Positions 16,636 through 24,057 of a stretch of 28,455 nt of DNA are shown piece by piece. The DNA is from a bacterium. GTDB lineage: Bacteria > Patescibacteriota > Gracilibacteria > UM-FILTER-43-11. Numbering within the stretch: the first letter of the stretch is position 1; the number at the start of each line of letters is the position of its first letter. The stretch is from contig JAUHXI010000002.1 in the NCBI GenBank assembly GCA_030426875.1, forward strand, positions 1 through 28,455. The letters are read 5' to 3'. The notes beneath the pieces are model-generated. The model did not search any database. It was not told the origin of the DNA and worked only from the letters and a program-made list of their open reading frames with translations. Position numbers and translations under genes: made by a program.

Positions 16636-17700
16636 CTAGGAATACTTCAAAACCAATGCAGCAATCACCTCAGCCGCCATGGGCTGACTCAATCGCTTCA
16701 GAGCTTTTTTTTGAAAGGACTGTAAATAATTATTATTACACAATTTTTTACATTGGTCAAATAATTTTTGAGAAGGGTCATAAAGTAGACTCGCTCCGTT
16801 GTCAGCGAAATAGTTTGCATTATTCATTTGATCGGCATTTTTTAAAGGAATCACCACATTCAACGTCTGCAACAACGCCACCTCAAACAAAGAGTTAGCC
16901 CCCGCCCGACCAACAATCAAGTCTGTGATGGCATAAAGATGTTTGAGTTCTTCGCCCACATATTCGAAGGCTTTATAGCTTTTAGCGGTTAGCGGTAAGG
17001 GGTTAGCGGTGAGCTTTTTGCCTTTTCCTGTGATGTGGATCACCTGAAAAAAATCGACAAATCGCTCAAAATCCTCCCCCAAGAGTTTATTGATAAGCCT
17101 TGAGCCCTGACTGCCACCCCAAATCAAAATCACTGGCTTTTCTGATGTGAAACCAGTGATGTCATACCCCTTTTTTTTATCCCCCTCTAAAATTTCCTTT
17201 CGGAGAGGATTCCCCGTCAAAACATACGTTTTCCCCTTTTTTACCAATGCAGGAAAAGCCACACAAACTTTTTTAGCAAATTTAGCCGAAATACGGTTCG
17301 CTATCCCCATCCGACTATCCGATTCATGCAAAATAATCGGCTTCCTCAACAAAAAAGCAGCCAACACAACAGGCAGGCTCACATAGCCACCCTTTGAAAA
17401 AACAACATCGGGCTTAAAGCGGAAAATAATACCCAAAGATTGGAAAAAACCAATCACAACCAAGAAAGGGTCCAAAAAATTTTGCCATGAAAAATAGCGA
17501 CGTAATTTGCCCGCAAAAATCTGCCTAAAAGGAATCCCAGAAGCATCAAGAATACCCTTATCCAGCTCTTTTCTAGAACAAATATAAAAAAGTTCCGCCG
17601 ATTTACACTGCTTATTTATAGCTGACGCGACGGCGAGGTTGGGAATGATATGACCGGCGGACCCGCCTCCGGTTAGCAAAATGCGTGCCTTCTTGAGCAT
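16636..17700 (-). CDS. murG: UDP-GlcNAc:lipid I GlcNAc transferase MurG
   Basis: 354 aa, the usual MurG length. It adds GlcNAc to lipid I to make lipid II on the inner face of the membrane. Seen are the N-terminal ILLTGGGSAGHIIPNLAVA (G loop 1, 11-17), FKPDVVFSKGGYVSLPVVLAA, ILHESDSRMGIANR, VLTGNPLRKEIL, ILIWGGSQGSRLIN (G loop 3) and DLIVGRAGANSLFEVALL with PLKNADQMNNANYF, the UDP-GlcNAc pocket. It begins inside ftsW, overlapping it by 89 bp in another frame; the early G loop makes a later start impossible. Residues 231-240 (LTANPLPLTA) are encoded by a TTAGCGG mini-repeat. Confidence 0.96.
   Translation of the reverse strand: MLKKARILLTGGGSAGHIIPNLAVASAINKQCKSAELFYICSRKELDKGILDASGIPFRQIFAGKLRRYFSWQNFLDPFLVVIGFFQSLGIIFRFKPDVVFSKGGYVSLPVVLAAFLLRKPIILHESDSRMGIANRISAKFAKKVCVAFPALVKKGKTYVLTGNPLRKEILEGDKKKGYDITGFTSEKPVILIWGGSQGSRLINKLLGEDFERFVDFFQVIHITGKGKKLTANPLPLTAKSYKAFEYVGEELKHLYAITDLIVGRAGANSLFEVALLQTLNVVIPLKNADQMNNANYFADNGASLLYDPSQKLFDQCKKLCNNNYLQSFQKKALKRLSQPMAAEVIAALVLKYS
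16982..17010. repeat. TTAGCGG mini-repeat inside murG
   Basis: TTAGCGGTTAGCGGTAAGG followed by GGTTAGCGGT gives three TTAGCGGT units, in frame in murG. Its AAGGGGTTAGCG core also occurs at the end of the VTC gene (3115-3142). Confidence 0.6.
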
Positions 17701-18817
17701 TACGAGAGATGTTAAGTAAAATACCAGCCGCCAACATGCTAATCGTCAACGACGTCCCACCATAACTCACAAACGGCAGCGTGATACCCGTGTTCGGGAA
17801 AATAGCCAAACTAACCGCAATATTAATGATGGCTTGAAACGTAAACCAGGTCGTGATTCCTGTGGCAATCAACATCGAAAAACGATCCTTTGCCTTACCA
17901 GCAATCAAATAGCCCCGGTAAGCAATAAAAGCATAAGCAAAAACCAAAAACCCAATCCGAACAAAGCCAAGCTCCTCAGCCGCAGCCGCAAAAATAGTAT
18001 CACTTTGCACCTCCGGAAGGTACCCAAACTTCTGAATAGACTTACCAAAACCGACCCCAAAAAAACCGCCATTGCCCACTGCAATCAAAGCCTGTTTGAC
18101 TTGAAAACCCGCTCCCAAAGGATCTAAATCAGGATTGATAAAAGTCATAAAACGCTTATTCACATGATCCACAAAAAAGATAATAGGCGTAGCAATGACA
18201 GTAGAAAAAAGGGCACCAATCCCAATATGCGCCAAGCTACCACCTGCCACAAAAAACATAGACGCCGCAATCGTCACCACCACCAAAGCCGAACCAAAGT
18301 CAGGCTGAACGGCCAAAAGCAGAATAACCATGCTCAGTAGCACCGTAAAAGGCAAAAACCCATACTGAAACGAACGAACAAGCTCTTGACGCTTCTCCAT
18401 CCACACCGCTAAATAAAGAATCAGAGCCAACTTAATGATTTCCGCCGGCTGAATCGAGGGAATGTAAGGAATATTGATCCACGAACGGGCCCCTCCCAAT
18501 TCCGCTCCAATGGTCGGCAAAAAGAGCAAAAGTAAAAGCAGTATGCTAACAGCAAAAAACGGGAGAGTGATTTTTTTCCAATATTTAACCGGCAAATAAA
18601 CGGCTAAAAGCCAAATAGGGATTGAAATAAGAACCCGCTTAAAATGACGCCAAAACCAAAAACTATTGGACGTTTCATCTAAAATTCCATCTTGCATCCA
18701 ACGACTGGTAATTTCATGAGATTCGTAAACACTCACACTCGAAATCATGATGATACCAAAAACCACTAAACTAAAGATGGCAATGACTAAAGGGGTATCG
18801 ATTTCGTTTTTTTTCAT
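17612..18817 (-). CDS. ftsW: FtsW/SEDS peptidoglycan glycosyltransferase
   Basis: 401 aa with about ten membrane segments from residue 10 to 370. SEDS proteins polymerise lipid II with a partner transpeptidase; FtsW acts in septation. Seen are GGARSWINIP (108-117), QPAEIIKLALILYLA (123-137), QPDFGSALV (171-179), GAGFQVKQALIAVGNGGFFGVGFG (235-258), and LPEVQSDTIFAAAAEELG (267-284), in which D273 matches the catalytic aspartate. PNTGITLPFVSYGGTSL is near the end. Adjacency to murG as in the dcw cluster favours ftsW over rodA or spoVE. The last ~29 residues form an Arg-rich cytoplasmic tail encoded in the overlap with murG. The A-rich leader lacks a Shine-Dalgarno sequence. Confidence 0.93.
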   Translation of the reverse strand: MKKNEIDTPLVIAIFSLVVFGIIMISSVSVYESHEITSRWMQDGILDETSNSFWFWRHFKRVLISIPIWLLAVYLPVKYWKKITLPFFAVSILLLLLLFLPTIGAELGGARSWINIPYIPSIQPAEIIKLALILYLAVWMEKRQELVRSFQYGFLPFTVLLSMVILLLAVQPDFGSALVVVTIAASMFFVAGGSLAHIGIGALFSTVIATPIIFFVDHVNKRFMTFINPDLDPLGAGFQVKQALIAVGNGGFFGVGFGKSIQKFGYLPEVQSDTIFAAAAEELGFVRIGFLVFAYAFIAYRGYLIAGKAKDRFSMLIATGITTWFTFQAIINIAVSLAIFPNTGITLPFVSYGGTSLTISMLAAGILLNISRNAQEGTHFANRRRVRRSYHSQPRRRVSYK

Positions 18818-18835
18818 TTTTTGTGGATGGGATGC

Positions 18836-18967
18836 CTTTTTAACTTAGAATTCTGAATTCATTCCAATTTTCAAAAACTTAATCATTTGTTTGGAAATTG
18901 GTCATTGTAAATTAGAAATTAAAAAACCAAGTTTAACGATGATTTGGATTAAAAATCCAAGATTGCT
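18836..18967. repeat. A/T-rich ggaaattggtcatt-type repeat between ftsW and lspA
   Basis: The 205-bp gap between the divergent ftsW and lspA genes contains TTTGGAAATTGGTCATTG near 18890, resembling TTTGGTCATTGGAATTTAG near 4742. It also has a small hairpin, TTGGATT-AAA-AATCCAA (18951-18967). Promoters for both genes must lie here, but I cannot fix them. Confidence 0.4.
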
Positions 18968-19022
18968 CACCCAATATACCCTTTTCGCTTGCATAACTCT
19001 AGATATTTGTGAAAAATAAAGG

Positions 19023-19532
19023 ATGATGAAACATTCTAAACTAAAAGCCTGGCTAGCCCTCTTCATTGCCTTTGACATTTGGCTCATTGCTGATATTTGG
19101 ACTAAGCATTGGGCAGCCTCTGATAGCTTCTCTCCGATTCAATTGATAGGAGACTTTTTTGCCCTCATCCCCTTCCATAAAAACGACGGCATTGCATTTG
19201 GCATCAATGTACCCTCTTATCTACAAATTGGAGGCAGCGTTCTGATTTTGATTTTTCTACTAGGATTTGGCGTTAAACACATTAAGGAACAAAAAAAATC
19301 AGGCATATGGACAGGAATCTTTTTAGGAGCAGTCATCGCTGGCGGTGTGGGGAATTTAATTGAAAGAATTGGACAAGGATTTGTCGTCGATTTCATTAAG
19401 TTAGGTCCCATCCCGATCTTCAACATCGCTGATGTAGGAATCACTGTCGGTTTACTACTGTTATTTGTTACAATGATGAGGGAGACCCCCTCTAACTCCC
19501 TCAAGGGAGGAGGGTTCAATGGGTTAAAGTAG
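19023..19532 (+). CDS. lspA: Lipoprotein signal peptidase (signal peptidase II)
   Basis: 169 aa with four hydrophobic segments. It cleaves the signal peptide of diacylglyceryl-modified prolipoproteins at the membrane. Catalytic aspartates are D123 in GFVVDFI and D137 in FNIADVGITVG. The conserved blocks KNDGIAFGI (53-61) and AGGVGNLIERI (106-116) are present. AAAGG abuts the first of two consecutive ATGs, so initiation at 19026 is also possible. The last ~15 residues (TPSNSLKGGGFNGLK) are encoded by a dispersed repeat and are unlikely to be ancestral. A lipoprotein gene follows two genes downstream, a fitting substrate. Confidence 0.95.
   Translation: MMKHSKLKAWLALFIAFDIWLIADIWTKHWAASDSFSPIQLIGDFFALIPFHKNDGIAFGINVPSYLQIGGSVLILIFLLGFGVKHIKEQKKSGIWTGIFLGAVIAGGVGNLIERIGQGFVVDFIKLGPIPIFNIADVGITVGLLLLFVTMMRETPSNSLKGGGFNGLK
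19485..19519 (-). repeat. Dispersed C/G-rich hairpin repeat, copy B, at the lspA 3' end
   Basis: On the minus strand it reads TTGAACCCTCCTCCCTTGAG followed by GGAGTTAGAGGGGGT. This aligns with copy A (9226-9259) over its full length with few differences. It lies in frame within lspA. Confidence 0.7.
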
Positions 19533-19583
19533 GCAATCTTAAATTTTGAATTACTCAACTCGAAAAAAATAACAAAACAAACA

Positions 19584-20324
19584 ATGAACGAAAAACGACC
19601 TCTCTCATTCAACTTATTCATGCTCAGACTCCTGAGTGGAATAGGAGGTGGAATAGCCGGCATGCTCATCGCGTTTATCGCCTTTTTTGCCAGCACCGTC
19701 ATCATCGTACCTGAAGAAGGCGCCACCTCGCTCAGTTTTTTTGTGGTGATAGTGATGGCATTTTTAGCCACCATAAGCGCTAACACCATCACAGCAGCCA
19801 GTTTGACGTTTATGGATAGTGAAAAATACAGTCGACGAAAAACCATCATAACCCAAGTTTTTCTATTCAATTTGATTTTGTTTGTTTTGACCATTCCACT
19901 TTATCTGATCGGGCTTTCAATGGAAATCACCATAGGCATCGTGGCCGTTCATTTTTTACTGAGCGCGTTTGTCTCCTCGCTAATCATAGAAATTCTGGCA
20001 GGCTATGAATACTCACTGGTCAGCATTTATGCCAATTCTTTGGGTATTTTTGTGAGCATTGGAATCGCCTTATTACTACTGAATTCTTCTGTTCCAGATC
20101 AAGTGATCATTTTGGGTGCTATGCCAGGTGTTTGGTTCATTCTGCAATTGATCAGCGGGTTTGTGGAGCTTGTTTACGATAATTATTTAAGAGCTTATGG
20201 GGTCGACGCACTCAATATAAAAACGGATTTGGGCGGGGATTCGATGATGGAAAAAGAACTCGAAGAAGGTGATGAGGAGGAGGATGACGAAGAGTCAGAA
20301 GAGGATGATGATGACGAGGTGTGA
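19584..20324 (+). CDS. Polytopic membrane protein with acidic C-terminal tail
   Basis: 246 aa, no family recognised. About six hydrophobic segments span residues 15-195, with small residues and Gly-rich stretches (SGIGGGIAGMLIAFIAFFAS). A soluble tail follows, ending in ELEEGDEEEDDEESEEDDDD, nearly all Asp/Glu over the last 22 residues. Such a tail may bind cations or basic partners; that is inference. It lies 51 bp after lspA on the same strand and 79 bp before a lipoprotein gene, so a common transcript is possible. No Shine-Dalgarno sequence precedes the ATG. Confidence 0.75.
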   Translation: MNEKRPLSFNLFMLRLLSGIGGGIAGMLIAFIAFFASTVIIVPEEGATSLSFFVVIVMAFLATISANTITAASLTFMDSEKYSRRKTIITQVFLFNLILFVLTIPLYLIGLSMEITIGIVAVHFLLSAFVSSLIIEILAGYEYSLVSIYANSLGIFVSIGIALLLLNSSVPDQVIILGAMPGVWFILQLISGFVELVYDNYLRAYGVDALNIKTDLGGDSMMEKELEEGDEEEDDEESEEDDDDEV

Positions 20325-20403
20325 TCATCCACTATTTTGAGTCAGCACGTGTTACTTTTTCATCATGGGAGACGTATAAAGTTAATGAACTCAATACTGA
20401 TTT

Positions 20404-20832
20404 ATGAAATGTCTCAAACAAAGCCTAAGTTCTTTATTTATTATTTTTTTTGCCATGAGCTTAGGTGCCTGTTCAAAAGGAGGTAGTATTCAATATGGAG
20501 AACTCACCCCCTTCAAAGAAGGTGAACCGATTGACCTTCCTGGCTTTACAGTAACCTACATGGGTGATCGTATTGAAGACATACCCACTTCACCAGGAAA
20601 TTCATTTATTTTTACCTACCATGACTTTGAAGTAATTTCTAAAAATGAAACCGAAATTATTTCTTGGAGTTCGGGCACCGGAAATCTTGCACCACTGCCA
20701 TTCACCTTTGATGAGAAAGAATATTATTTAGAAATGATGAGCTCTTTAATCTTAGGTACGATGGGGCATGATCAATTTGTAATATGGGAAAAAGTAGAAT
20801 TTGATCGTAAAATTGAAGAAAAGAGATCTTAA
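20404..20832 (+). CDS. Small putative lipoprotein
   Basis: 142 aa. The N-terminus MKCLKQSLSSLFIIFFAMSLGAC is a lipoprotein signal with lipobox SLGAC and C23 as the lipidated residue. The mature part is short and probably beta-rich: PGFTVTYMGDR, FIFTYHDFEV, and EYYLEMMSSL..GHDQFVIWEKVEFD. I know no family for it. It would be processed by the nearby LspA. A frameshifted, partly duplicated copy of its C-terminal third follows directly (20860-20981). Confidence 0.7.
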   Translation: MKCLKQSLSSLFIIFFAMSLGACSKGGSIQYGELTPFKEGEPIDLPGFTVTYMGDRIEDIPTSPGNSFIFTYHDFEVISKNETEIISWSSGTGNLAPLPFTFDEKEYYLEMMSSLILGTMGHDQFVIWEKVEFDRKIEEKRS

Positions 20833-20859
20833 TAATATTTGTATTAAACCATGAAAAAT

Positions 20860-20981
20860 CCCCTTAAATTAATGGTGAAATCTATTATCTTGAATTGAAT
20901 TTAGATATCAATCAAATGATCATTTGGGAGGCCGAGCAATACGATAGACTGTATCCAGAGGAAGAGAGACTGGAAATGTAA
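20860..20981 (+). pseudogene. Frameshifted partial duplicate of the lipoprotein C-terminus
   Basis: After restoring one base near 20868, the frame reads PLKFNGEIYYLEL....LDINQMIIWEAEQYDRLYPEEE and ends at TAA 20979-20981. The lipoprotein has PLPFTFDEKEYYLEMMSS...GHDQFVIWEKVEFDRKIEE. Shared features are YYLE, Q..IWE, D/E..YDR/FDR and acidic ends. No lipobox or N-terminal part remains. Confidence 0.6.
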
Positions 20982-21001
20982 GGACACAAAATTTTGTGTC
21001 C
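20982..21001. repeat. Perfect 20-nt palindrome
   Basis: GGACACAAAATTTTGTGTCC is fully self-complementary. It begins directly after the stop codon of the pseudogene fragment and 20 bp before a second perfect palindrome. No T tract follows, so it is not a standard terminator. Confidence 0.8.
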
Positions 21002-21020
21002 AAAATCGAAATATGACTCC

Positions 21021-21056
21021 CTCTGTAAGGGCGCGATTAATCGCGCCCTTACAGAG
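21021..21056. repeat. Perfect 36-nt palindrome
   Basis: Each half is 18 nt: CTCTGTAAGGGCGCGATT and its exact complement. It lacks a T tract. It lies 34 bp before the promoter of the ATPase gene. The centre GCGCGATTAATCGCGC resembles the GACGCGAT palindrome family at 15093. Confidence 0.9.
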
Positions 21057-21089
21057 CAGAGAACAGGGAGATGAAAACCCTCAATACCC

Positions 21090-21118
21090 TTGATTTTTTT
21101 GCCGATTTCTGCTAAAAT
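21090..21118 (+). promoter_or_regulatory. Promoter of the VirD4/TraD-like gene
   Basis: TTGATT (21090-21095), 17 bp, then TAAAAT (21113-21118) with an upstream TG (extended -10 TGCTAAAAT). The start codon is only 28 bp beyond the -10, so the leader is about 20 nt. Confidence 0.65.
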
Positions 21119-21145
21119 AAAAGGATTATTTATAAAAAAATATCC

Positions 21146-23683
21146 TTGAACACTGATCGAATCCTCGAAATTGGGCAGACCTTTGTGACGTGGGTCATTG
21201 AATATTGGCAAGAAGCCTTGATTGGTTTCGTCATCATTTTTTATGGCCTACCGTTGATTCTAAAGATTTTCCGCTTCATTCATCAGCATCAACTGGCCAG
21301 GCATTTGGTTTATATCAAAGTAGAATTGCCCCGAAGTGATTCCAAAGCCGATCAAGAAAAGCGAACCGAGAAAGATTTTAAAGAGAAAGTGGGCATCATG
21401 TCTCAGTTCTACCGTGCGCTTTATGAAATTCGGGAATTGGATCTATCCAACCGTTTTAGAACCTGGATTTGGCAAGCCGATAACATTTCGCTTGAACTTT
21501 TTGCTGAGAATCAGGAACTCTGTTTCTACATCACTGTGCATAAGCGCTACCGTCACATCATCGAAAAGCAAGTGACTGCCTTTTATAAAGATGCTGATGT
21601 GAAAATCTATAAAAAACCCTACACGCTGTTCGAAAAGAAAAAATCTGTCAAAGCGTATTACATGTACACCAAAAAAGAGTACTGGTATCCCATCAGCACC
21701 TTTAAAGAGATGGAACAAGACCCCCTCAACGACATTGCTAATGTGTTTTCAAAATTAGAAACCACAGAAAAAGCAGCCATTCAAATGATCATCAACCCAG
21801 TGACTTCGAGCAAGTGGAACAAGAAGACTGAAGAGGTCGCCACCATGCTATTCAAGTCAAAAACACCCCCCTGGAAAATCCCCATTCCCATCATTGGACC
21901 CATTTTGAGCCTCCTATTTTCTGCGATAGGTTCCGTGGCTAAAAGCGGCACTAATGCGCCAGGAGCCAGCGGTGGAGATTCATACATTCGAATGCTTCAG
22001 CCCAAAGAAGAAGCGATCAAGCGAATGGGTAATAAAGCGGGCCAGGTGTATTTTGACACCTCCATTCGAATTGTGGGTGTGGCAGATAGCAATATGAGAG
22101 CCACGGAAATTTCGAATAATCTGAACATCGCCTTCTCGATTTATCATGATCAATACAACAATGCCTTTCAAAACAGGCGGATAGTCCCCATCGATTCCTT
22201 CAATAATCCATTGATGGAATACTTATTCCAACGTCGAATTCCAGGAATCCTACACAAAACCAACCGTTTGTCTCAAGATGAATTGGCCTCCATTTATCAC
22301 TTCCCTGATTCAAAATACAATGCAGTACCCGTTCTTAAATGGCTAGAATACAAAGTTCTAGCAGCACCCGTTAACTTGCCCAAGGAGGGCGTGATCATTG
22401 GGAATAATGTGTACCGGGGTCAAAAGCGACCCGTGCGCATCATGCGAGACGATCGAACCAGGCATCAATACATCATCGGTAAATCAGGTTCTGGTAAATC
22501 GGTGATGTTGAGTTACATGGCCCGGCAAGACATCTGGAACGGGGATGGGATGTGCTTAGTGGATCCGCATGGCGATTTGGTTGAAGACACCCTTCAGACC
22601 ATTCCCAAAGAACGCGCCAAAGAAGTGATTGTTTTTGACCCCGCCGACACTGAGCGGCCCATGGGACTTAATTTATTGGAAGCCAACACGCCCGAAGAGC
22701 AAGACAGAGCTTCGCTGGATGCCATGGAAATCTTCATCAAAATCTTTGGAGATGAAATTTTTGGCCCCCGGATTCAACATTACTTTAGAAACGCCTGCTT
22801 GACCCTGATGTCTGACCAAGAAGAAGGGGCAACCCTCATCGATGTGCCCCGGATTTTTACCGATGAAGAGTTCTTAAAATACAAACTGACCAAGGTCACC
22901 AACTCGGTGGTGCGTTCGTTTTGGGAGCATGAATACGCCAATACAGGGGATCGGGAAAAGCAAGAAATGATTCCTTATTTCAGTTCTAAATTTGGCCCTT
23001 TCATCACCAATACAACCATTCGGAACATCATTGGCCAGTCTAAATCTGCCTTCAATATCCGAGAGGTCATGGACAGCCAAAAGATCCTGCTAGTCAACTT
23101 ATCCAAAGGTAAAATTGGAGATTTAAATGCCCAATTGCTCGGTTTGATTTTTGTGAATAAAATCAACATGGCTGCCATGGGACGGCAAGATGTCCCCAAA
23201 GAAGAACGAAAAGACTTCTATTTGTATGTGGATGAATTTCAAAACTTCGCCACCGATACCTTTGCTTCAATTTTGTCTGAAGCCCGTAAATACCGCCTTT
23301 CGCTGATCATGGCGCATCAGTACATCGCTCAGTTGACCAAAACCCCCACCGGAAAGGACGACACCCGCGTGCGCGATGCGGTGTTTGGTAATGTGGGGAC
23401 CATGCTCTCATTTAAAGTCGGTGCCGATGATGCCGAATATTTGGCTAAAGAATACGCCCCAGACCTCTCTCAGCAGGACATCCTGGGAATTGCGAATTAT
23501 AAGGCTTACGTCAAACTAAACATCAAAAACACCACCTCCAGACCCTTTTCAATCGAATCCATTTGGGATCCTATCAGCAGTCCAAAACTATCAGAGGTGC
23601 TCAAAAAATACTCACGCATGAAGTACGCCCGAAAGCGCATGTTTGTGGATCAAGAGATTGAGGCGCGATTGGGAATAAATTAG
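21146..23683 (+). CDS. VirD4/TraD-like membrane-anchored DNA-translocation ATPase
   Basis: 845 aa. One membrane segment (about 23-42) is followed by a roughly 400-residue region of unknown fold with many basic and aromatic residues. The C-terminal half is a P-loop motor: Walker A GKSGSGKS (445-452), GMCLVDPHGDLVEDTL, and Walker B LYVDEFQNFAT (D696, E697), then a sensor-like segment LIMAHQYIAQL. This is the TraD/VirD4/TraG-type coupling ATPase fold. CPR genomes often carry such genes without a full type IV secretion system, and I see no VirB4, relaxase or pilus gene here. The start is TTG at 21146, the first good candidate after an in-frame TAA at 21113; no Shine-Dalgarno sequence lies at normal distance. 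Two small genes follow in the same unit. Confidence 0.85.
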   Translation: MNTDRILEIGQTFVTWVIEYWQEALIGFVIIFYGLPLILKIFRFIHQHQLARHLVYIKVELPRSDSKADQEKRTEKDFKEKVGIMSQFYRALYEIRELDLSNRFRTWIWQADNISLELFAENQELCFYITVHKRYRHIIEKQVTAFYKDADVKIYKKPYTLFEKKKSVKAYYMYTKKEYWYPISTFKEMEQDPLNDIANVFSKLETTEKAAIQMIINPVTSSKWNKKTEEVATMLFKSKTPPWKIPIPIIGPILSLLFSAIGSVAKSGTNAPGASGGDSYIRMLQPKEEAIKRMGNKAGQVYFDTSIRIVGVADSNMRATEISNNLNIAFSIYHDQYNNAFQNRRIVPIDSFNNPLMEYLFQRRIPGILHKTNRLSQDELASIYHFPDSKYNAVPVLKWLEYKVLAAPVNLPKEGVIIGNNVYRGQKRPVRIMRDDRTRHQYIIGKSGSGKSVMLSYMARQDIWNGDGMCLVDPHGDLVEDTLQTIPKERAKEVIVFDPADTERPMGLNLLEANTPEEQDRASLDAMEIFIKIFGDEIFGPRIQHYFRNACLTLMSDQEEGATLIDVPRIFTDEEFLKYKLTKVTNSVVRSFWEHEYANTGDREKQEMIPYFSSKFGPFITNTTIRNIIGQSKSAFNIREVMDSQKILLVNLSKGKIGDLNAQLLGLIFVNKINMAAMGRQDVPKEERKDFYLYVDEFQNFATDTFASILSEARKYRLSLIMAHQYIAQLTKTPTGKDDTRVRDAVFGNVGTMLSFKVGADDAEYLAKEYAPDLSQQDILGIANYKAYVKLNIKNTTSRPFSIESIWDPISSPKLSEVLKKYSRMKYARKRMFVDQEIEARLGIN

Positions 23684-23703
23684 TTAATTTAATATTTTAA
23701 AAA

Positions 23704-24015
23704 ATGGCCTCAGAATCCACCCTGCAACAACTTTTCACCCTCGCCAAAACCTCGCTTTATTTTGAGGGACTGGGAGAAAAAGAAATTTGGAATGCCTGTC
23801 TAAAATACAAAGACCGCTCCGATGAGGACATTCAAATCGCAATGGAAAACATCCGGAATCAGGATGAAAAAATCAGACAGGATTCAAACGAAAAACAGTC
23901 ACTTCTATCAGAAAATAAACAAAAAATGGTGGAATTGAGACAAAATGAAGCCCAGGACCGGGCAGAAGACGAAAGAGGCGCCGAAGATATCCTTGATGAT
24001 CTCTTCAATTTGTGA
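23704..24015 (+). CDS. Small acidic, partly coiled-coil protein
   Basis: 103 aa, 20 bp after the ATPase gene and very probably co-transcribed. No family is recognised. Residues 1-45 look globular and helical (LQQLFTLAKTSLYFEGLGEKEIWNACLKY); 46-92 are highly charged and probably coiled coil. The C-terminus is AEDILDDLFNL, an acidic-hydrophobic tail. A partner or adaptor of the ATPase is a reasonable guess from position. The promoter of the next gene is embedded in its last codons. Confidence 0.7.
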   Translation: MASESTLQQLFTLAKTSLYFEGLGEKEIWNACLKYKDRSDEDIQIAMENIRNQDEKIRQDSNEKQSLLSENKQKMVELRQNEAQDRAEDERGAEDILDDLFNL

Positions 24016-24021
24016 TATAAT
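23993..24021 (+). promoter_or_regulatory. Promoter for the 188-aa gene, inside the preceding gene's end
   Basis: TTGATG (23993-23998), 17 bp, TATAAT (24016-24021) with TG at 24013 (extended -10). It overlaps the last codons and TGA of the 103-aa gene. Confidence 0.7.
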
Positions 24022-24057
24022 GTAAAGAAATCGAAATAAAATTTAACTCACAATAAA

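Noticed and set aside
18902..19087. A 61-codon minus-strand frame before ftsW
   Set aside because: It overlaps the start of lspA and A/T-rich repeats; its length is expected by chance.
20982..21056. The two palindromes as Rho-independent terminators
   Set aside because: Neither is followed by a T tract on either strand.
20912..21211. A 99-codon minus-strand frame
   Set aside because: It crosses both palindromes, the ATPase promoter and the pseudogene fragment; nothing in it resembles a protein family.
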